DNA from: an uncultured Tateyamaria sp. | GTDB taxonomy: Bacteria; Pseudomonadota; Alphaproteobacteria; Rhodobacterales; Rhodobacteraceae | Length of the DNA stretch: 64,000 bases | Direction of reading: 5' to 3' | Assembly (NCBI RefSeq): GCF_947497045.1 | Contig: NZ_CANMEU010000002.1 | Coordinates: forward strand, 186,001-250,000 | Shown: piece after piece, positions 38,844-49,219 of the stretch | How positions within the stretch are numbered: position 1 is the stretch's first letter | Layout: each line of letters begins with the position of its first letter | Translations under genes and position numbers: made by a program | Notes under the pieces: generated by a model | What the model saw: only the letters and a program-made list of their open reading frames with translations | What the model was told of the DNA's origin: nothing | The model's database searches: none

Positions 38844-39443
38844 ATGTTGGTATTTTACAAGGCGAAGCTGGCGTTTCTGTCCGTGCCCAAGACCGGCACC
38901 ACCGCTTATGAGACTGCGTTGCGCCCGCACGCGGATCTGGTCATTTCCGAACCCGCCATGCTGAAACATGCGCCCGTTTATCGATACAATCGGTTCGTGC
39001 GGCCAATGTTTTTAAGGGTTTGCGACGTCGAACTTGAGGTGATGGCCGTGATGCGCGAGCCGATCAGTTGGCTTGGCAGTTGGTGGCGGTATCGCCAACG
39101 CCCGTTTATGAAAGGCAAACCAAATGCGACACATGGGATAAGTTTCGACGATTTCGTCCTCGCTTATATGAAAGGACAAAAGCCCCCTTTCGCCGACGTC
39201 GGAAGCCAGTTCAGGTTTCTTGAAACACAACCTAACGGAACGGGCGTGACGCATTTGTTTCGGTATGAAGATCCTGATCGCCTCAAGTCATTTTTGACGG
39301 ATCGGCTTGACGTCACATTCGAGTTGGCACGCGAGAACGTGTCGCCATCACTTCCTCAACAGCTGTCTCGGGATGTCGAACAACGCTTTCGCCGTAAATT
39401 TGCAGAAGATTTTGAGTTGTATGACAGCATTCCAACGGCCTGA
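38844..39443 (+). CDS. Sulfotransferase family protein
   Basis: A 199-residue protein with the PAPS-binding 5' phosphosulfate loop FLSVPKTGTTAYETAL near the N-terminus and the 3'-phosphate site VMREPISWLGSWWRYR. It is shorter than most sulfotransferases and may transfer sulfate to a glycan or small molecule. It stands alone between divergent recA and convergent cckA. Similar short sulfotransferases are common in marine Rhodobacterales; the acceptor is unknown. Confidence 0.82.
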   Translation: MLVFYKAKLAFLSVPKTGTTAYETALRPHADLVISEPAMLKHAPVYRYNRFVRPMFLRVCDVELEVMAVMREPISWLGSWWRYRQRPFMKGKPNATHGISFDDFVLAYMKGQKPPFADVGSQFRFLETQPNGTGVTHLFRYEDPDRLKSFLTDRLDVTFELARENVSPSLPQQLSRDVEQRFRRKFAEDFELYDSIPTA

Positions 39444-39449
39444 GGGCTG

Positions 39450-41786
39450 TCAGTGAAGCTGTTTGTGAACTGTCTCGGCCAGATCATTCAATGAAAACGG
39501 TTTGGGCAGGAACACCGAATTTGGAATACTGTCTTGCTGATCGCTCAGCCTGTCTTCGGCATATCCCGAGACAAAGACGACCCGCACTTCGGGGCGCTCA
39601 ACCAGCGCCTCTTTCACCCAACTTGGCCCATCTTTGCCCGGCATGACCACGTCCGTGACAAACAGATCCACGTTCAAACTCACATCTTCCAGAGTCTTCA
39701 GGGCGGCTTCGGCAGAGTCTGCCTCAAGCACCGTATAGCCTCGCAGCCGCAGCGCGCGACTGGCGAAGGCGCGCACCGGCGCTTCATCCTCAACCAACAA
39801 GATGACACCATCGCCGTGCTTCGGCTCAGAAGCGACAACCGGCTTGGCCACCTTCTTCGGCTTCTCCGCCGTCTGTTCGAGCACAGGGAACATGATTGAA
39901 AAACAGGTGCCTTCATCCAATTTGCTGTCGACGAAAATGAAGCCGCCGGTTTGCTTCACGATGCCATAGGCCGTGGACAACCCCAGACCCGTCCCCTCAC
40001 CCGTGCGTTTTGTGGTATAAAATGGCTCAAACACTTTTTGAAGTTTGTCCGCCGGGATACCGACACCCGCATCTTTCACGCGCAGACATACATAATCGCC
40101 AACGGGCACACTCACGCGGTCACGTTCCAGCGGTTCGGTCAGGGTCATGCATTCGGTTTCAATCTCGATTACCCCGCCCTCGCGCATTGCGTCGCGCGCA
40201 TTGACGACAAGGTTCATCAGCACCTGTTCCAATTGGCGTTTATCTGCACGAATCGGTTTGAGAACCGGATCATGTGTCAGGCTCAAGCTCACCTTTTCAC
40301 CAACCAACCGGTTCAACAGATGTGTCAGATCAGACATCGTATCACGCAAATCCAGTTCTTCGGGGCGTAGCGTTTGCTTGCGCGAGAACGCAAGAAGCTG
40401 GCCGACCAATGCAGCGGCGCGATTGGCGTTCTGATTGATCTGAACCAGGTCGCTATAGTCGGAATCACCCTGATCGTGACGCAGCAACAGCAAGTCGCAG
40501 TGGCCCGAGATCGCCGTAAGCAAGTTATTGAAATCATGCGCCACCCCGCCAGCCAGCTGGCCAATGGCCTGCATCTTCTGGCTTTGCACGAATTGCGCCT
40601 CAAGGGTTTTCAATTCAGTCGCATCCGCGAGCACGCCGACAATAGACACTTCATCAAGGTCATTCATGCGGTTCAGCGCAACCTGAACAAACATCTCTTT
40701 GTCCGTCCGTTTCAGTCGCAGAAATTCCGATTGCTGAACCGCGCGACCTGATATCGTTTCACCGAGCCAGTCGGAAATCGGTCGCCCCAACCCTTCCATG
40801 ATGGCCGAAATGTGCACTCCCTCGACAAGGTCGGCCCCAACAAGATCAGCCCCTTTGCGGTTGAAACTGCGCACTGTTCCATCCGGTGAAAACCGCACCA
40901 GCGGAACAGGCAAATCCTCAAAGGAAGACCATGCACCGGCATCTGCCTTGCCCCCCGACGGCGGCAGCAAATAGACCGCTGTGCGCCCGGCACCTGCATC
41001 AACGCGCGTCGCCAAGACCTCGACCGGCCCCTCGGCCGTTGCGATACCATTGGTTTGTCCATAGGCCACGGGCAACTTGTCAAATACCGCATCCAGCGAT
41101 TTGACGCGCCCCCCGATCAAGGTGCGCGCAGGCTCGTTCATGTACAAAATCGCGCCCGTGCGCCCAATCATAATCATCGGCAAGCCCGGGCCATCTGCGC
41201 CGCGTCCCTGACCGGTGTCAGGCACCGCCTCAAGCCGCCACAACAGCTTGGAATCGCCCATGTCATGCACTGCCAACCGCATGTGACCCTTGCGCGTCAC
41301 AATATCTTCGCGTGCGGATCCTGCATCTTTGGCCGCACCTTGAAGGCGGAACAATATCCCGCCAGGATTGGCAAACGTGTTGCGCAACGTGCCCGCAAGT
41401 GTCTCGCCACCGCGCGTGCCATACGCCTTGCGCGCCGCTGCATTGGCGCGCACAACTTCGCCGTCCTGATCACAGACAAAGCTGGGCGAGGCATCTTTTT
41501 CGATAAAGCCCGACACCGCCTCAATGGTCATATTGCGCCGCGCGGTCGCCTTGCGCGTCGCAAACATCACCGCGAGCCCCAAACCAAGCAGGCCCAAAGA
41601 TGCCGTGGTCAGGCCCATCTGGATCATCCGCTCAGGGGCCAGCGCCGCCATCACCCCCAGCAACACCGCCGCCCCCAGCACACTGTAGGCATGTGTACTG
41701 CGCATCTGCGAAAACCGAGAGTTCGTGGCCGGAGAGAGCGCGCTGTCGGTCACCAAAAACCTCATCCTTATCGATTCGTTGCACAT
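39450..41786 (-). CDS. cckA: Cell-cycle hybrid histidine kinase CckA
   Basis: A 778-residue hybrid kinase. Two membrane segments (residues about 35-77) are followed by PAS-type domains, the HisKA box QLAGGVAHDFNNLL with His417, an HATPase domain (NLVVNARDAM, GTGLGLSTAYGIVKQTGG) and a receiver domain with Asp712 in VTDVVMPGKDG. The layout and the VAHDFNN box are those of CckA, which phosphorylates CtrA through ChpT. In Rhodobacterales this pathway governs motility and gene-transfer-agent production rather than viability. A start at 41765 is possible. Confidence 0.92.
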   Translation of the reverse strand: MCNESIRMRFLVTDSALSPATNSRFSQMRSTHAYSVLGAAVLLGVMAALAPERMIQMGLTTASLGLLGLGLAVMFATRKATARRNMTIEAVSGFIEKDASPSFVCDQDGEVVRANAAARKAYGTRGGETLAGTLRNTFANPGGILFRLQGAAKDAGSAREDIVTRKGHMRLAVHDMGDSKLLWRLEAVPDTGQGRGADGPGLPMIMIGRTGAILYMNEPARTLIGGRVKSLDAVFDKLPVAYGQTNGIATAEGPVEVLATRVDAGAGRTAVYLLPPSGGKADAGAWSSFEDLPVPLVRFSPDGTVRSFNRKGADLVGADLVEGVHISAIMEGLGRPISDWLGETISGRAVQQSEFLRLKRTDKEMFVQVALNRMNDLDEVSIVGVLADATELKTLEAQFVQSQKMQAIGQLAGGVAHDFNNLLTAISGHCDLLLLRHDQGDSDYSDLVQINQNANRAAALVGQLLAFSRKQTLRPEELDLRDTMSDLTHLLNRLVGEKVSLSLTHDPVLKPIRADKRQLEQVLMNLVVNARDAMREGGVIEIETECMTLTEPLERDRVSVPVGDYVCLRVKDAGVGIPADKLQKVFEPFYTTKRTGEGTGLGLSTAYGIVKQTGGFIFVDSKLDEGTCFSIMFPVLEQTAEKPKKVAKPVVASEPKHGDGVILLVEDEAPVRAFASRALRLRGYTVLEADSAEAALKTLEDVSLNVDLFVTDVVMPGKDGPSWVKEALVERPEVRVVFVSGYAEDRLSDQQDSIPNSVFLPKPFSLNDLAETVHKQLH

Positions 41787-41896
41787 GTTGTGCCTGCAAA
41801 CCTGTTAACTGCGACTTAATCGACGCATAAAACAGGCGCTCGGAGCACCTTAACACAACCCTACCGATTGTATCTATACTTTAGGTTGTGCTGCCT

Positions 41897-43054
41897 TCAG
41901 CGGCGGGCGAGCTGCGCCAGAAAGAAACCATCACCCAGATCATCAACAGGCCAACGGGTCACGCTCAAGACGTCCCAATCCGGGTTTGCCGCTAGAAACC
42001 AGTCGATCTGGACCTCGTTCTCGTCCCTCAAAATCGAGCATGTCGCATAGGCCAACACGCCCGTTCGTGCCACCAAAGGCGCGGCCGATTGCAGGACGGA
42101 GCGTTGCAACGCCACGAGGTCGTCCAGCCGTGCAGGTGTCAGCGTCCATTTCGCCTCGGGGGCGCGGCGCCATGTGCCAGCTCCCGAACAAGGCGCATCG
42201 CAAAGAACAAGATCAAAAGGTGCGCTGTGGCCGACCGCGTCGGCGGCCAAAACCTCGATCATATGCCCGCCTCTTGCAGCGCGCTCGGGCAGATCCCGCA
42301 TCCTTGAGGGGTTGATGTCATGGGCGCTGACTGTCCAGCCCTGCGCTGCCAGGGCCAACGCCTTGCCCCCGCCGCCCGCACAATAATCAAGGGCACGGCC
42401 CTGCCCCGTCAACTGCGCGATAGCGGCCTGACCGGAGGCATCCTGTAGCTCAACCAACCCCTCGTTGAACGCCCGCGCACCGCGGACCCGCCGCGGCCCT
42501 TCAATTACGGTTAACGCACTCGCGGCGCGGGCATTGGGCGCAGTCTCGACCCCGTCAGAGGCAAGCGCAATTCGGGCAGCCGCCACATCTGTTCTGGCAG
42601 TGTTGACCCGCAAGGTCACCGGGGCGCGTTCGCTCAATGCCATTGCAGTGGCCTCTGCGCTATCACCAAGGCTGTCTTCGAAGGTTCGGACTAGCCAATC
42701 CGGCATATCCCATTGATCGCCTTGCGTTTCCGGTGCTTGACCCGCAGCGCGCTCAGCAGCGCTCAGCGGTGGGGGGGCGTGTCCGACCCCGTCAAAGACC
42801 GCATCCAAATGCAGACCTGCCGCGCGCATCCGCCCGATCATGCGCGCACGACCCGTGACCCCGCCACCGCGCAGCGCATCGCTGCGCCAGTGACGCAAGG
42901 CATCAAACACGTGATCGCGGATCGCGGCACGGTCTTTTGACCCGGCAAAGCGGTTGCCCCGCGCCCACCGGGTCAGCGTCTGTTCCGCCGGTTGGCCAGC
43001 CACAATCGCATCCAGAATTTCGATGGCCGCGGCCACGCGTGCGCCGGGTGTCAT
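41897..43054 (-). CDS. RsmB-family RNA (cytosine-5) methyltransferase
   Basis: A 385-residue NOL1/NOP2/Sun family enzyme. An N-terminal NusB-like helical domain (RVAAAIEILDAIVAGQ) precedes the Rossmann methyltransferase with ALDYCAGGGGKALALA (SAM site), LCDAPCSGAGTWRR and YATCSILRDENE, whose Cys339 is the catalytic nucleophile. It likely modifies 16S rRNA C967 or a related site. It is transcribed in the same direction as guaB, with 44 bp between. Confidence 0.9.
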   Translation of the reverse strand: MTPGARVAAAIEILDAIVAGQPAEQTLTRWARGNRFAGSKDRAAIRDHVFDALRHWRSDALRGGGVTGRARMIGRMRAAGLHLDAVFDGVGHAPPPLSAAERAAGQAPETQGDQWDMPDWLVRTFEDSLGDSAEATAMALSERAPVTLRVNTARTDVAAARIALASDGVETAPNARAASALTVIEGPRRVRGARAFNEGLVELQDASGQAAIAQLTGQGRALDYCAGGGGKALALAAQGWTVSAHDINPSRMRDLPERAARGGHMIEVLAADAVGHSAPFDLVLCDAPCSGAGTWRRAPEAKWTLTPARLDDLVALQRSVLQSAAPLVARTGVLAYATCSILRDENEVQIDWFLAANPDWDVLSVTRWPVDDLGDGFFLAQLARR

Positions 43055-43098
43055 GGCTCCGCCTTTACTTTAATAAAGAACTACAAGCTATTGATTTA

Positions 43099-45622
<2,524 letters not shown>

Positions 45623-45629
45623 TTCCGGC

Positions 45630-45740
45630 GGGGTCAGGGGGCCAGCCCCCTCGGCCTGCGGCCTCACCCCGGAGTTTGCCGGGCAAGATGAAGAGAGGAT
45701 CCCCGTGCTTCATCTTGCCAGATAAACTCCCCCCGGAGGG
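45630..45740. repeat. Composite inverted pair of family B repeats
   Basis: The left element has the hairpin GGGGGC/GCCCCC (45637-45650), then GGAGTTT (45671-45677) and GGCAAGATGAAG (45682-45693). The right element is its mirror image, CTTCATCTTGCC (45708-45719) and AAACTCC (45724-45730). Together they can fold into one large cruciform with 12-bp and 7-bp arms around a 14-nt loop. Copy 1 of the family is in the suf operon at 28197-28246. Confidence 0.85.
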
Positions 45741-45850
45741 CCGGTTTCCATCAAAATACGACACTGCATTTTGAGGAGATGTCGTTTGTCCCCTTTCGCA
45801 CAGCCTGCGCCCCGGTATTGTGGCCCAAATCCAAAGACCCGAGGCCCCGC

Positions 45851-47896
45851 ATGCGCACCGATCCACTTGTCGTTTTCACCCCGTCCGGCAAACGCGGACA
45901 CTTTCCCGCCGGCACGCCGATCCTGACAGCGGCCCGCCAATTGGGTGTTGATCTCGATTCCGTCTGTGGCGGGCGCGGTATCTGTTCAAAATGCCAGATC
46001 ACGCCAAGCTATGGCGAGTTTTCCAAGCACGGTGTCACGGTCGAGGCGGATGCCCTGTCCGACTGGAACACCGTCGAAGAGCGCTACAAATCCAAGCGCG
46101 GCCTGATCGACGGGCGCCGCCTTGGCTGTCAGGCCACCGTGCAGGGCGACGTTGTGATCGACGTGCCGCCGGAAAGTCAGGTGCACAAGCAAGTGGTGCG
46201 CAAACGGGCCGAGGCGCGCGATATCACCATGAACCCCTCGACCAAGCTTTATTATGTCGAGGTCGAAGAGCCGGACATGCACGAACCGTCAGGCGATCTG
46301 GAACGTCTTGCGCGCGCCATTGAGGCCGAATGGGGCATCACGAATATTCATGCCGATCTGCATATCCTTCAGACCCTGCAACCTGTGCTGCGCAAGGGGG
46401 CGTGGAAAGTCACCGCGGCGATCCATCTGGGCGATGCCGAAAACGCGCCCCGCATCATGCATGTCTGGCCCGGCTATTACGAGGGGTCGGTCTATGGCCT
46501 TGCCGTCGATCTTGGCTCGACCACCATTGCCGCCCATCTGTGCGACCTGATCTCGGGCGAGGTCGTGGCCTCATCCGGCATTATGAACCCCCAGATCCGC
46601 TTTGGCGAAGACCTGATGAGCCGGGTAAGCTACGGGATGATGAACGCCGGGGGGGCCGCCGAGATGACCCGCGCCGTGCGCGAAGGCATGAACGCGCTCT
46701 TTACCCAGATCGCGACCGAGGCCCAGATCGACAAAGGGCTGATCGTGGATGCGGTCTTTGTGTGCAATCCGGTCATGCACCACCTGTTCCTCGGGATCGA
46801 CCCGTTCGAATTGGGACAGGCCCCATTTGCGCTCGCCACCTCCAACAGCATGCGCCTGCGCGCCGATGATCTTGACCTGAACATCCACCCTTCGGCCCGC
46901 ATCTATCTGCTGCCTTGCATCGCGGGCCATGTGGGCGCGGATGCCGCAGCCGTTGCCCTCAGCGAAGCCCCCGACAAATCCGAGGACCTCGTCCTGGTCG
47001 TGGATGTGGGCACCAACGCTGAGATCCTGCTTGGGAACAAGGACAGGGTACTGGCCTGTTCCTCGCCCACCGGTCCGGCCTTTGAGGGGGCCCAGATCAC
47101 CTCGGGCCAGCGCGCCGCCCCGGGGGCCATTGAGCGGGTCGAGATCGATCCCGTGACCAAAGAACCCCGCTTTCGCATCATCGGGGTCGATCTGTGGTCG
47201 AACGAGGATGGCTTTGAAGAGGCCGCCGCAGGCAGCGGGATCACTGGCATTTGCGGCTCGGGCATTATAGAGGCAATTGCCGAAATGCGGCTTGTCGGTG
47301 TACTGGACCCGTCGGGGCTGATCGGCAGCGCCGCCCAGACCGGAACCGCCCGGTGCATCGAGGACGGGCGCACCCATTCCTATGTGCTCTACGACGGGAC
47401 GGCCACGGGCGGGCGGCGCATCACCGTCACCAATCCCGACATTCGCGCCATCCAGATGGCCAAGGCCGCCCTCTATTCCGGGGCGCGCCTGCTCATGGAC
47501 AAGTTCGAGGTCGACCGCGTCGACCGCGTGGTGCTGGCCGGGGCCTTTGGCGCACATATCTCGTCCAAACACGCCATGGTGCTGGGCATGATCCCCGATG
47601 TGCCGCTGGACAAGGTCACATCGGCAGGCAACGCCGCCGGAACCGGCGCACGCATCGCCTTGCTGAACCGTGATGCCCGCCACGAGATCGAGGAAACCGT
47701 GCGCCGCATCCACAAAGTCGAAACCGCGATCGAGCCGCGGTTCCAGGAGCATTTCGTGAATGCCTCTGCCATTCCCAATTCTGTCGATCCGTTTCCGATT
47801 TTGAACAGCGTTGTGGCGTTGCCTGATGTCAGTTTCAACACCGGCGGCGACAGTGAAGGTGGTGGCGGGCGTCGCCGCCGGAGGCGCGCAGGATAA
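45851..47896 (+). CDS. RACo-like ASKHA-domain ferredoxin (corrinoid activation protein)
   Basis: A 681-residue protein. The N-terminal 2Fe-2S ferredoxin domain has cluster ligands Cys39, Cys45, Cys48 (VCGGRGICSKC) and Cys93. A linker and a large C-terminal ASKHA ATPase domain (DUF4445) follow, with GLAVDLGSTTIAAHL, VVDVGTNAEILLGN, GSGITGICGSGIIEAIAEM and VLAGAFGAHI. Such proteins reductively reactivate cobalamin in corrinoid methyltransferases. No corrinoid protein or methyltransferase of that type is adjacent, so it would act on partners encoded elsewhere. The tail ends in a run of Gly and Arg. Confidence 0.88.
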   Translation: MRTDPLVVFTPSGKRGHFPAGTPILTAARQLGVDLDSVCGGRGICSKCQITPSYGEFSKHGVTVEADALSDWNTVEERYKSKRGLIDGRRLGCQATVQGDVVIDVPPESQVHKQVVRKRAEARDITMNPSTKLYYVEVEEPDMHEPSGDLERLARAIEAEWGITNIHADLHILQTLQPVLRKGAWKVTAAIHLGDAENAPRIMHVWPGYYEGSVYGLAVDLGSTTIAAHLCDLISGEVVASSGIMNPQIRFGEDLMSRVSYGMMNAGGAAEMTRAVREGMNALFTQIATEAQIDKGLIVDAVFVCNPVMHHLFLGIDPFELGQAPFALATSNSMRLRADDLDLNIHPSARIYLLPCIAGHVGADAAAVALSEAPDKSEDLVLVVDVGTNAEILLGNKDRVLACSSPTGPAFEGAQITSGQRAAPGAIERVEIDPVTKEPRFRIIGVDLWSNEDGFEEAAAGSGITGICGSGIIEAIAEMRLVGVLDPSGLIGSAAQTGTARCIEDGRTHSYVLYDGTATGGRRITVTNPDIRAIQMAKAALYSGARLLMDKFEVDRVDRVVLAGAFGAHISSKHAMVLGMIPDVPLDKVTSAGNAAGTGARIALLNRDARHEIEETVRRIHKVETAIEPRFQEHFVNASAIPNSVDPFPILNSVVALPDVSFNTGGDSEGGGGRRRRRRAG

Positions 47897-47921
47897 TGAA
47901 CCCTCAACGCAGGTGCATGGC

Positions 47922-48758
47922 ATGAATCACGATCAGGAAGAATTCTGGGACGCAAGTGCGGGGCCGGCATGGGTTGCCTTGCAAGGGCAAATGGATGCGC
48001 TGATCCAGCCCGTTCTGGATCTTGTGCTTGAGCGTGCGGGCCTGCGCCCTGGTGAGCGCGTGCTCGACATCGGCTGCGGCACCGGGGCGAGCGTTTTGCA
48101 GGCGCTGGATCAGGTAGGTGATAGGGGCCATGTCACGGGCGTAGATATTGCTGCATCGATGTTGGAACTGGCCAAAGGGCGACTTGGTGGGCGCGCGAAT
48201 GTCGACCTATTGAAGAGTGACGCGCAAACCCATGTTTTTACGACGGATTACGACGCCCTTATCTCGCGCTTTGGGGTCATGTTCTTTGCCGACACCACAG
48301 CCGCTTTCGCCAATATGGCGCGCGCCCTGGCACCGGGCGGGCGGATCATCTGCGCGGCTTGGGGGCCTGCCCCGCACAATCCCTGGTTCATGGAGCCCGC
48401 AGGCGCGGCAGCGGATGTGCTTGGGTCAATGCCCAAAGTGGATCGCACGGAACCCGGCCCCTTTGCCTTTGAAGATGCAGCACGGACCTGCGCACTACTG
48501 CAAGCGGCGGGGCTGGAGGATATTCAGGCCACGCAGATCGACCTGCACCTCACGCCCTTAGGTGACCTCAGCCAAGCTGCCGATCTGTGCTGTCAGATCG
48601 GCCCGGCAGACCGGGCGCTGCGCCATCACGAGGCAAATCCGGCCCAACGCCGTGCTGTGGCTGACCGCATCGCGGCCCGTTTCGCGCAATATCAAGAGGG
48701 CGACAACTTGCGCATCCCGGCCTCCATCAATCTGTTCACCGCGCGCAAATCGACTTGA
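47922..48758 (+). CDS. Class I SAM-dependent methyltransferase
   Basis: A 278-residue methyltransferase with motif I VLDIGCGTGASVLQ, motif II VTGVDIAASML and the later RALAPGGRIICAAWG. It is of the UbiE/COQ5-like small-molecule type. The substrate is unknown. The start at 47922 has AGG at suitable spacing and lies 25 bp after the RACo-like gene, so the two may form an operon. The stop codon overlaps the -35 element of the following tRNA promoter. Confidence 0.85.
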   Translation: MNHDQEEFWDASAGPAWVALQGQMDALIQPVLDLVLERAGLRPGERVLDIGCGTGASVLQALDQVGDRGHVTGVDIAASMLELAKGRLGGRANVDLLKSDAQTHVFTTDYDALISRFGVMFFADTTAAFANMARALAPGGRIICAAWGPAPHNPWFMEPAGAAADVLGSMPKVDRTEPGPFAFEDAARTCALLQAAGLEDIQATQIDLHLTPLGDLSQAADLCCQIGPADRALRHHEANPAQRRAVADRIAARFAQYQEGDNLRIPASINLFTARKST

Positions 48759-48783
48759 CGCCATTGGCGTGCTTGCCTATCCC
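48755..48783 (+). promoter_or_regulatory. Promoter of tRNA-Gly
   Basis: TTGACG (48755-48760), exactly 17 bp, TATCCC (48778-48783). The start point would be about 5 bp before the tRNA. The -35 overlaps the stop codon of the preceding gene. Confidence 0.6.
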
Positions 48784-48794
48784 ACCCTCAGCGC

Positions 48795-48868
48795 GCGGGT
48801 ATGGTGAAAAGGTATCACGGCAGCTTCCCAAGCTTTAGTTACGAGTTCGATTCTCGTTACCCGCTCCA
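48795..48868 (+). tRNA. tRNA-Gly(CCC)
   Basis: 74 nt with encoded CCA. The acceptor stem pairs GCGGGTA with TACCCGC perfectly, discriminator T. The D arm pairs GTGA with TCAC, the anticodon loop TTCCCAA gives CCC, and the T arm pairs ACGAG with CTCGT around TTCGATT. The anticodon stem has a C-U mismatch at 28-42 and a G-U at 27-43. Confidence 0.9.
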
Positions 48869-48964
48869 GCCTTCTCTTCACAAGTTCGACACGCCCGCTC
48901 ACCGTCGCGCGAGGTGGCTGACCCATGGCTTGCCGCCATCGCATCCCCGCGCCATGTCTGGATC

Positions 48965-49213
48965 ATGGCACAGACGCACCCCTCCATATGGTCCATCGCG
49001 ACAGACCCGACCGTCATGCGGCGCGCCACCAAGATTGCGCTGGTCGTGGGCATCGTGATTGCGCTGATCAACCACGGGGACAAGATCGCGGGCGGCACCA
49101 TGACCACCATCGCATGGGCCAAGTGCATGCTGACCTTCCTTGTGCCCTACTCCGTCTCCACCTACTCTTCGGTCATGGCCGTGCGGGATCGGCTGCAAAC
49201 CCTCGGAGAGTAA
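48965..49213 (+). CDS. Small membrane protein, probable NrtS-type nitrate/nitrite transporter
   Basis: An 82-residue protein with two membrane segments: TKIALVVGIVIALINHGDKI and AKCMLTFLVPYSVSTYSSVM. The INHGD and LTFLVPYSVSTY signatures fit the NrtS family, small nitrate/nitrite transporters first described in cyanobacteria, where two subunits act together. Only one is seen here, implying a homo-oligomer or an unrelated role. The start may be at 48914 instead. It ends 6 bp before the sulfatase gene and probably shares its transcript. Confidence 0.65.
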   Translation: MAQTHPSIWSIATDPTVMRRATKIALVVGIVIALINHGDKIAGGTMTTIAWAKCMLTFLVPYSVSTYSSVMAVRDRLQTLGE

Positions 49214-49219
49214 CCCGAT

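Noticed and set aside
46571-47923. A 450-codon open frame antisense to the RACo-like gene
   Set aside because: Composition of a shadow frame; the sense strand shows full ASKHA motifs.
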